Source of the DNA: Gemmatimonadales bacterium UBA2960
Lineage (GTDB): Bacteria; Gemmatimonadota; Gemmatimonadetes; Longimicrobiales; Gaopeijiaceae
Direction of reading: 5' to 3'
Length of the DNA: 6,594 bases
Assembly: GCA_002348465.1 (NCBI GenBank)
Contig: DEBI01000099.1
Location: 1-6,594, forward strand
Numbering within the stretch: position 1 is the first letter of the stretch; each line of letters begins with the position of its first letter. The notes below the pieces were generated by a model, which was not told the origin of the DNA, ran no database searches, and saw only the letters and a list, made by a program, of their open reading frames with translations. Shown piece after piece: positions 1 through 5,607 of this stretch. A program made the translations under genes and the position numbers.

Positions 1-1487
1 CCAGCTGAGAGCCCCATCGGAACTGTGATTAGAGGGTAGCCTGCTACCGCAGCTACAACGGTCAAGCCCGGTGGACGTGTACCACGAGGACCTTCTGGTA
101 TTGGCCCGGCCCGAGGGGTGCCATCCGGTTCGATCTTCGAAGCAGGTGCCCCCGTCGGGGAGACGAGCACTTCGACGTCGTATTGCATAAGAAGGCGGTC
201 GATCCCTTCGTCGCGGGTTAGCCTTCTTCCAGATTCGAGAGCGGCAAGGTAGGAATCATCGGAGCGACCACCGGTGGTGGCCTCAGAATCGTCCCAGTAG
301 TCCATGGTATGCATATTTTCGCGAGGATCCTCGCCGCTGAATTCAATCAGGTCAGCGAGTGTGCGAACGTCTACCGAGTTCGGTGTAGTTTCGAGATAGG
401 CGTTGAGGTCGACTTTAAAGTCTTGGAGAAGTATGGTGCGCATTTCTGGCCGGGGGTCGACAAGCTCATCTGCCGGTATCGTGACCAGTTGGGCACCTTC
501 TGCGGTTAGTACCTTTAGGGCAGCTTCAAACAGGTCTAGGACTCCATCCGTGTCAGATTCCGGTGGCTGGATTACTCCAACTCGCGTGCCCTGCAGTGCG
601 TTACTATCGAGAGCGTTCGTGTAGGATTGTAGGTGTCGGTCCGCATCTTTTGACCACAGGTCCTCAGGATCTGTGCCTGCGATAACGTCGAGAATCATCG
701 CAGCATCTGCGACAGATCTCGTCATTGGACCGGATGAGTCTTGGTTTAGGCTGATAGGTACGATTCCCCGACGGGATACAAGCGCTATGGTCGGCTTCAT
801 ACCAACTATGCCGTTCACAGAGGATGGTCCCACGATGGAGCCACCGGTCTCCGTGCCGATGGTAGCGGCGGCGAAACTCATCGCCGTAGCGACACCTGAT
901 CCGCTACTCGAACCCGCTGGGCTTCTTGTCGTATCGTATGGGTTCTTCGGACTCCCCCCAACAGTGCTTCCGTTGAATGAGGCCGTATTACGAAATCCAG
1001 CAAACTGAGAAAGATTTGCTTTGCCCAGGAGAACAACTCCAGCCTCGCGCAGTCTATGTGCGACCTCAGAGTCTCGCTCTGGAAAATTGTTCTCCAGCGC
1101 GAAAGAGCCAGCTGTGGTAGGCATCCCAACCATATCGAGGTTGTCCTTCAGCAAGATCGGAATGCCATCGAGAGGACCAAGACTCTCCCCGGCGGCTCGA
1201 CGGGCATCGGAAGCTTCAGCTTGCGCCATGGCATCTGGGGCGATGGCGATCACGGAGTGGAGGCCGCCGTCCATTGCCGTAATCCTTGCTATGTACCCGC
1301 CTGTGACAATTGTTGATTTGGTTCGTTCGGTCGCGAGGTCGTCAGAAATCTGATGTAGTGAACGCTCAGTGACAGAATAGCCAGGCTCGTCAGAGTAGTT
1401 AGGGACGGCTGGTTCGCAACCGATCGAGGTCGCGACTGTTAGAACTCCGAGTGCAGGAGAGAGACGTTGTCGGAGGATGGTGCTCAT
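1..1487 (-). CDS. Amidase-signature (AS) family hydrolase, exported, C-terminus cut by window edge
   Basis: AS-family enzymes hydrolyse carboxamide bonds with a Ser-cisSer-Lys triad. The frame is open for 495 codons from the ATG to the left edge, without a stop. Lys114 lies in ILLKDN, the probable cis-Ser is Ser193 in AGSSSGSG, and the nucleophile is Ser217 in GTETGGSI, followed by NGIVGMKPT and SGPMTRSVADAA. Lys-to-nucleophile spacing (103) and cisSer-to-nucleophile spacing (24) equal those I recall for the bacterial peptide amidase Pam. GLTVVAAVAGYPLITVPMG near the cut is a typical C-terminal AS block, so perhaps only some 20-40 residues are missing. The N-terminus has Arg6 and Arg8, a hydrophobic stretch and SIGC at 21-24, resembling a lipoprotein signal, although Ser at -3 is a poor lipobox residue. 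GGGAG seven bases upstream supports this start; an in-frame ATG at 1580 would add 31 residues ahead of the signal and is less likely. Substrate (peptide amide, fatty amide, aryl amide) cannot be read from sequence. Confidence 0.93.
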   Translation of the reverse strand, partial: MSTILRQRLSPALGVLTVATSIGCEPAVPNYSDEPGYSVTERSLHQISDDLATERTKSTIVTGGYIARITAMDGGLHSVIAIAPDAMAQAEASDARRAAGESLGPLDGIPILLKDNLDMVGMPTTAGSFALENNFPERDSEVAHRLREAGVVLLGKANLSQFAGFRNTASFNGSTVGGSPKNPYDTTRSPAGSSSGSGVATAMSFAAATIGTETGGSIVGPSSVNGIVGMKPTIALVSRRGIVPISLNQDSSGPMTRSVADAAMILDVIAGTDPEDLWSKDADRHLQSYTNALDSNALQGTRVGVIQPPESDTDGVLDLFEAALKVLTAEGAQLVTIPADELVDPRPEMRTILLQDFKVDLNAYLETTPNSVDVRTLADLIEFSGEDPRENMHTMDYWDDSEATTGGRSDDSYLAALESGRRLTRDEGIDRLLMQYDVEVLVSPTGAPASKIEPDGTPRAGPIPEGPRGTRPPGLTVVAAVAGYPLITVPMGLSA

Positions 1488-1494
1488 GATCGGA

Positions 1495-1499
1495 CTCCC
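1495..1499 (-). promoter_or_regulatory. Ribosome binding site of the amidase gene
   Basis: On the minus strand GGGAG is followed by a 7-nt spacer and the ATG at 1487. It favours this start over the in-frame ATG at 1580, and the chosen start puts the hydrophobic export signal at the very N-terminus. Confidence 0.6.
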
Positions 1500-1597
1500 A
1501 TCGATGAAGTACCTCAAAGTCACGAGGACAGGGTTGGCTTTATTTGATGCGGACGGCTTCGTAACTGCGTGGACCCTCATCGTGGCATCGTGGCTAG

Positions 1598-3211
1598 TCA
1601 ACTTATTGGCTTTGCTGCCGGGCCCTTAAGCCATCTCCCAGGTCTATCGCCCGTTAATGCACCGTTGGTGATGACCGGAATTCCGTTGACGAGAAGGTGT
1701 TCAATTCCCACAGAGTATTGATGGGGTTCAGTATACGACGCCATGTCTTGAATTACCTCTGGGTCGAAGACCGCGATATCTGCTAGCATCCCTGGCGCTA
1801 TAACACCGCGCTCATCTTGCCCGAGCCATAGTGCAGGCATGGAAGTCATCTTTTTGACGGCTTCCTCCAAAGAGATCACTTCAAGCTCGCGGACGTATCG
1901 AGCCAAGACGCGGGCGAATGCTCCATAACTACGCGGGTGAGGAAAACCTTCACCGAAACCAACGTTATCTCCGTCGGTTTCGATCATTGCGAGAGGATGC
2001 TGCATGATTCGTATAACATCGGCTTCATCCATGATGTGGTAGATGGCGCTGAAGCCTCCGCCTTTGTGCAGTTCAATGGCCAAGTCTATTCCGGCTTCGA
2101 TGTCCATTCTGTCAAAGCCGCGGTCAGCGGCGTAATCGGCCAGTGTCTTACCGTTGTAGGAGGGGTTTGAGGGTAGGACTCGGAACTGCACTCGTGCTAA
2201 GTCGTCACCTCCCCAGTCTGTGCGCCAAATTGTCCGCATCTCGTCCTCGATCCGGGCACGTGTCTCGGGATCCTCTACACGTTCTTGAAACGCTTCCGTT
2301 CCACCCGCTAATGCCCATTGTGGAAAGAGTACAGATGAGCCTGTGCTACCTGCAGTGTAGGGATAAAGATCATGCACGATGTTTAGGCCGTCTGCGTTGG
2401 CAGAATCAATCATGGCCAATGTGTGCTCGCTCCATCCCCATTGGCCTGCGCCGGCAGCTTTGTGGTGATTGATCTGAGCTGGAATGTCGGCCTCGTTGGC
2501 GATCCTGATAACTTCAGCCACGGATTCGAGCAATCCGGCACCCTCGTTCCTCATGTGACTCACGTAGATGCCGCCAAATTCTCGGGCAACCTTAGCGAGT
2601 TCGATCACTTCTTCTGTTTCCGCATAGTTTGCCGGAACGTAAAGAAGGCCTGTAGAGAGGCCCATCGCTCCCTGTCTCATTGATTCTCGGACGAGTTCTC
2701 TCATTTCTTCCAACTCGTCTGGGGTGGGTTCTCGATTTTCGTTTCCCATGACCTGTTGGCGAGTCCAGGTGTGGCCGGCCCAAAAAATCATGTTGGGTGC
2801 CATTTCCAGAGATGATGCGAACCTCTCCAGAGGCCACGGTTGCCCGCCCGAATGCAGTGATGACGATAGCGTTGTTATTCCTTGGCGCAGGAAGTTCTCC
2901 GAGAGGGGATAGCCGGCGATGGATATTTGGACATGGGCATGGTTGTCGATGAACCCCGGTGTGACCACTCGCCCAGTTGCTTCGATCACCTGATTGGCTT
3001 CGCTAGGGTCGATGCCTTCACGTGCCACTGCAACTATTCGGTCTCCACTGATCCCGACGTCTGCCCTGAACCGCTTCTCTCCGGTTCCGTCAACCACCTC
3101 TCCGCCAATGATCAAAACATCGTAGGTCTGTCCACATGCGGCAGCGGGAAGGGCTGCGAATTGGGCGCAAATACAGAGGGCTAGGGCAGTTCTGTTCATT
3201 CGATGTGCCAT
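1598..3211 (-). CDS. Exported N-acyl-D-amino-acid deacylase (D-aminoacylase) family amidohydrolase
   Basis: This 537-residue protein is of the amidohydrolase superfamily, D-aminoacylase branch, whose members remove acyl groups from N-acyl-D-amino acids with a zinc-dependent TIM barrel. The N-terminal beta domain (YDVLIIGGEVVDGTGEKRF, 30-48) leads to GFIDNHAH with metal ligands His91 and His93. Then come YVSHMRNEG (His219), QINHHKAAG (His249 or His250) and ETDGDN (Asp413, catalytic acid). The C-terminal GVIAPGMLADIAVFDP (469-484) is the usual closing block. The position of the bridging Cys96 of Alcaligenes D-aminoacylase, 27 residues after the second HxH histidine, is His120 here (LSSSLHSGG). 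Residues 6-28 form a signal peptide ending LPAAACGQ; Cys26 might be lipidated, but the lipobox is weak. The ATG at 3199 (MNRTALALC) is an alternative start giving a tidier signal; neither start has a clear Shine-Dalgarno. The next gene, an amidase, lies 110 nt downstream. Family confidence is high; substrate is unknown and could be another N-acyl or cyclic amide compound. Confidence 0.93.
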   Translation of the reverse strand: MAHRMNRTALALCICAQFAALPAAACGQTYDVLIIGGEVVDGTGEKRFRADVGISGDRIVAVAREGIDPSEANQVIEATGRVVTPGFIDNHAHVQISIAGYPLSENFLRQGITTLSSSLHSGGQPWPLERFASSLEMAPNMIFWAGHTWTRQQVMGNENREPTPDELEEMRELVRESMRQGAMGLSTGLLYVPANYAETEEVIELAKVAREFGGIYVSHMRNEGAGLLESVAEVIRIANEADIPAQINHHKAAGAGQWGWSEHTLAMIDSANADGLNIVHDLYPYTAGSTGSSVLFPQWALAGGTEAFQERVEDPETRARIEDEMRTIWRTDWGGDDLARVQFRVLPSNPSYNGKTLADYAADRGFDRMDIEAGIDLAIELHKGGGFSAIYHIMDEADVIRIMQHPLAMIETDGDNVGFGEGFPHPRSYGAFARVLARYVRELEVISLEEAVKKMTSMPALWLGQDERGVIAPGMLADIAVFDPEVIQDMASYTEPHQYSVGIEHLLVNGIPVITNGALTGDRPGRWLKGPAAKPIS

Positions 3212-3301
3212 GCGGAATGGGAAGCGTGCTTGACTCTTACTATTAGTTAATACTGATCCTGTTCTTTTGCTTGGCCAGCTGTATCAGGCTGCTCTCTTTT
3301 C

Positions 3302-3327
3302 GTTCATGAACTTACGTTTGTGTACAA
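3302..3327. promoter_or_regulatory. Paired short palindromes in the 124-nt gap, possible operator
   Basis: GTTCATGAAC (3302-3311) is a perfect 10-bp palindrome. TTGTGTACAA (3318-3327) has arms TTGT/ACAA around a 2-nt centre, as read on the complementary strand. Their centres are 16 bp apart, in the gap between the end of the GMC gene and the start of the deacylase gene. The rest of the gap is AT-rich around 3235-3260 but shows no convincing -35/-10 pair and no GC-rich hairpin with a T-run. A regulator site for the deacylase-amidase pair is possible; chance is also possible. Confidence 0.2.
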
Positions 3328-3335
3328 GGGAAGGG

Positions 3336-4916
3336 TTACGCCTCTCGACCGATGACCTCGGCTGACCTTAGTGACAGCGCCGAAAAGGTGGGAGTTCCAT
3401 TCGCACACCCGCCGGAGACCATGGTTGGCGCTCCAATTACAAAAAGATTGTCATGGTCGTGCGTCCGTCCATAGGAGTCCAGAACACTTGTTGCTGGATC
3501 GTCTCCCATCCGGCATCCCCCGCCCGGGTGTTCCATTTTGGTCGACACCTGGGTCGACATGACTGAACCGTTTCCAGCTTCAGCCATACGCTCGAACAGT
3601 CGGAACAACGTGTCGTGTGTGTATCCGCGCAGATTTAAAGACTCTGGTGCATCCTGGAATTGGATCTTGGGCATTGGGTCACCCCATCGGTTCTTCCTGT
3701 GCACGTCGAGTGATAGTCGACTATTTCTGTCAGGAATAACGTCGTAATACGCGCGGACTCGAGCCGAAGAGCGTTGAGTGCGACCTCGCCAGTCTTCCAT
3801 GATCTGGTCTCCGAAGAGTCTTGAGCCATCATCGTTTCGGGCTCTCGGCTGACGGTCAGCTGTCGATGTCCAAATTCGCAAATCATGCCTTAGGTAGTGT
3901 TCTGATGGGCCGGGTCGCGCGAACATTTTGGACAAGAGCGAGTTGGTTGAAAACATGCCGGGGTAGCTTTCAAACGGAAGGTCTATTTGTGCGCTCACAT
4001 AGGGATGTCCGGTCATGTACCTGCCGACCATTCCCGTTCGGTTCGCCAGGCCATCAGGGAACCGGCTATTAGCTGATAAGAGAAGTAGATGCGGGCTCCA
4101 TGCATATCCGGCTGCTAACACGAACGTCTTCGCGTGAAACTCAATTGCTTCGTCCGGAGCGTCGTAAGAGGAACCTAGAGCGAAGCTCACCCGATCAGAG
4201 TCGCTATGGAGCTTGAGTCGACGTATTAACGTTCCTGTTACGAGTCGAACCCTCTCTTCATTGATCAGCCGGTCGAGTGTGAGGTCTGGTGTATACTTCG
4301 CCCCGGTTGGGCACACATGGCATGTGTCACAACGCCTACACACAGCCCGACCATGTTCTGTGGTTGTCGCTTTTGCCCATGGTTGTGTCCAAAATGGTAT
4401 GCCAGCGTCTTCTCCCCATCTCTTCAGGATTTTCAAATTGTAAGACAAGGGAAGGGGGGGCATCGGGTACGGGGTAGAACGCGGGTCGTATTCCGGCGGT
4501 CCGGCCTCTCCAGCAACTCCGACTCGTTTTTCAAAATCGAAGTAGTAGGGTTCGAGTTCCTCGTAATCGAGTTGCCAGTCAGTACCGACACCGTAAATGG
4601 AACGCTGCCTGAAATCTTCGGGCGAGAACCTTGGGCATGCACCGTCCCAGTGCATCGCACATCCGCCCACGTTCATCGACCGATAAAAAAGTCCGTCTCC
4701 AGTTTGATCATGGATGTGGTCGTTGGTCCAAGGATTTTCTCCGTAGTCGATAAAGCGACGACGTTTGCCGATTCTTTCGCGAACCGGTGTGGTTCGGACA
4801 CCGGCCTCGACGATCACAATGTCCGCGTCTGTGATTTCGGTCATGCGTTCGGCAGCGAGGATGGCCGTAATGCCAGATCCAATAATGCAGATGTCTGTAT
4901 CAACTCGAGTTGTCAT
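3336..4916 (-). CDS. GMC-family FAD-dependent dehydrogenase, catalytic subunit (gluconate 2-dehydrogenase-like)
   Basis: This 526-residue flavoprotein is of the glucose-methanol-choline family, in the branch that pairs with a subunit 3 and passes electrons from a sugar or alcohol to the respiratory chain. An N-terminal Rossmann motif, DICIIGSGITA (8-18), is followed by the FAD-ribose acid in IVEAG (35-39) and the FAD loop NVGGCAMHW (82-90). CRRCDTCHVCPTGAK (193-207) carries four regularly spaced cysteines. The C-terminal domain has HPGGGCRMG (463-471) and GGCANGTPTFSAL (502-514); His463 and Asn506 match a GMC His/Asn active-site pair, 43 apart. There is no signal peptide, so export probably depends on the Tat-bearing small subunit encoded 25 nt upstream. 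The ATG at 4916 is chosen because GAGGG sits 9 nt before it; a TTG at 4925 would touch that ribosome site. The third Rossmann glycine is Ala18, a mild departure. The substrate is not readable; gluconate, a glycoside or a sterol-like alcohol are all open. Confidence 0.93.
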   Translation of the reverse strand: MTTRVDTDICIIGSGITAILAAERMTEITDADIVIVEAGVRTTPVRERIGKRRRFIDYGENPWTNDHIHDQTGDGLFYRSMNVGGCAMHWDGACPRFSPEDFRQRSIYGVGTDWQLDYEELEPYYFDFEKRVGVAGEAGPPEYDPRSTPYPMPPLPLSYNLKILKRWGEDAGIPFWTQPWAKATTTEHGRAVCRRCDTCHVCPTGAKYTPDLTLDRLINEERVRLVTGTLIRRLKLHSDSDRVSFALGSSYDAPDEAIEFHAKTFVLAAGYAWSPHLLLLSANSRFPDGLANRTGMVGRYMTGHPYVSAQIDLPFESYPGMFSTNSLLSKMFARPGPSEHYLRHDLRIWTSTADRQPRARNDDGSRLFGDQIMEDWRGRTQRSSARVRAYYDVIPDRNSRLSLDVHRKNRWGDPMPKIQFQDAPESLNLRGYTHDTLFRLFERMAEAGNGSVMSTQVSTKMEHPGGGCRMGDDPATSVLDSYGRTHDHDNLFVIGAPTMVSGGCANGTPTFSALSLRSAEVIGREA

Positions 4917-4925
4917 CGGATGCAA

Positions 4926-4930
4926 CCCTC
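4926..4930 (-). promoter_or_regulatory. Ribosome binding site of the GMC gene, decides the start
   Basis: GAGGG on the minus strand lies in the 25-nt gap after the small-subunit stop, 9 nt before ATG 4916. It directly abuts the in-frame TTG at 4925, which therefore has no spacer and is unlikely to be used. Confidence 0.65.
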
Positions 4931-4941
4931 GAATAAACAGT

Positions 4942-5556
4942 TCATGCGGACCGCTCTGTCTCGTGACTACTGACTTCTAGTGTCTTTGGGCGATCGCCCA
5001 CGTCTTCTATGTTTCTGCACTCGAGTTTTGCAATCTGTTTTTTGTAACACCTGTCTACGGCATCACTAGACGTGAAATAGTGAGCCATCAAAGCTGTTCC
5101 GATATGGTGCGAACGGCCTGGAGACGGGAAGCTGGCGTCGGGTTCACCCATCTGCTCACTGAGAATGTTTCTTCGTTGCGCTATAGAAAGCCCTGCAAAC
5201 GGAGAGCCCCACTTCGCATCTGCTAACAGGTTGAGCGCATCGAGTTGAGCCGACCAGCCGGGGATAGGATCGGGCGGCCCGTATGGTATCTCTGAACCGC
5301 CGTAGGGGTGGGTTAATTCGGCAACGGGTTCGAAACCAGAGACCCAGACCTCAAAAGCCTCAATGGCCAATTCGCGTCCAGTTACACCGATCGACTCGGG
5401 GAGAACGGCGTCTCCAATCGCACGGAGAAGTTCTTTGTCTAACTGCCTGAACTCTTCGGGGTAGGAGCCGTCCCTGTCGGATTCGCGCACACCTAGTGAG
5501 GCCGCAGAGACCGCAACAGCTGAATGCTTCAAAAAGGATCGTCGGTTCTGTGTCAT
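4942..5556 (-). CDS. Gluconate 2-dehydrogenase subunit 3 family protein with Tat signal
   Basis: This 204-residue protein is the small partner of the GMC flavoprotein encoded directly downstream. The N-terminus NRRSFLKHSA (4-13) is a twin-arginine motif followed by a short hydrophobic stretch (AVAVSAASLGV, 13-23), so the folded complex is expected to cross the membrane by the Tat route. The body, from about residue 34, begins with LDKELLRAIGDAVLPES (39-55), the familiar opening of the subunit 3 family (Pfam PF13618), and continues through LSIAQRRNILSEQM (123-136) to HYFTSSDAVDRCYKKQIAKLECRN (159-182). Cys170 and Cys180 near the end could form a disulfide. It has no cofactor motif; in the family it is a structural or export subunit. 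The length is usual for the family. GAGAG eight bases before the ATG is a moderate ribosome site. The order small subunit then large subunit, with a 25-nt gap, implies co-translation. A cytochrome subunit, present in some relatives, is absent from the window. Confidence 0.88.
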   Translation of the reverse strand: MTQNRRSFLKHSAVAVSAASLGVRESDRDGSYPEEFRQLDKELLRAIGDAVLPESIGVTGRELAIEAFEVWVSGFEPVAELTHPYGGSEIPYGPPDPIPGWSAQLDALNLLADAKWGSPFAGLSIAQRRNILSEQMGEPDASFPSPGRSHHIGTALMAHYFTSSDAVDRCYKKQIAKLECRNIEDVGDRPKTLEVSSHETERSA

Positions 5557-5607
5557 CTTGAGGGCTCTCGTTTGGCGATATGCTTTGAGCTCATGGGATA
5601 TTTTGAA

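Noticed and set aside
878..1129. Minus-strand 83-codon open frame, considered as a sign that the amidase is frameshifted
   Set aside because: It is in another frame on the same strand as the amidase, whose own frame runs without a stop through this stretch with catalytic Lys and Ser motifs intact; no frameshift is needed.
673..1353. Overlapping plus-strand open frames of 86-111 codons
   Set aside because: They are antisense shadows of the conserved core of the amidase gene, with no family resemblance or ribosome sites.
1937..3184. Several plus-strand open frames of 62-109 codons
   Set aside because: All are antisense to the deacylase gene, whose metal-ligand motifs span the same region; none has a recognisable product.
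4923..4925. TTG start for the GMC gene, adding three residues
   Set aside because: The GAGGG ribosome site directly abuts it with no spacer, whereas the ATG at 4916 has a 9-nt spacer.
4317..4973. Plus-strand 218-codon open frame
   Set aside because: It lies wholly antisense to the GMC gene, which has all its family motifs; the product has no recognisable domain and its odd Cys/Pro/Ser-rich make-up is what an antisense frame would give.
5586..5593. 8-bp palindrome TGAGCTCA between the sialidase-like and small-subunit genes
   Set aside because: It is too short to be a terminator, has no T-run, and such a short palindrome is expected by chance; the 51-nt gap otherwise shows only the downstream ribosome site.
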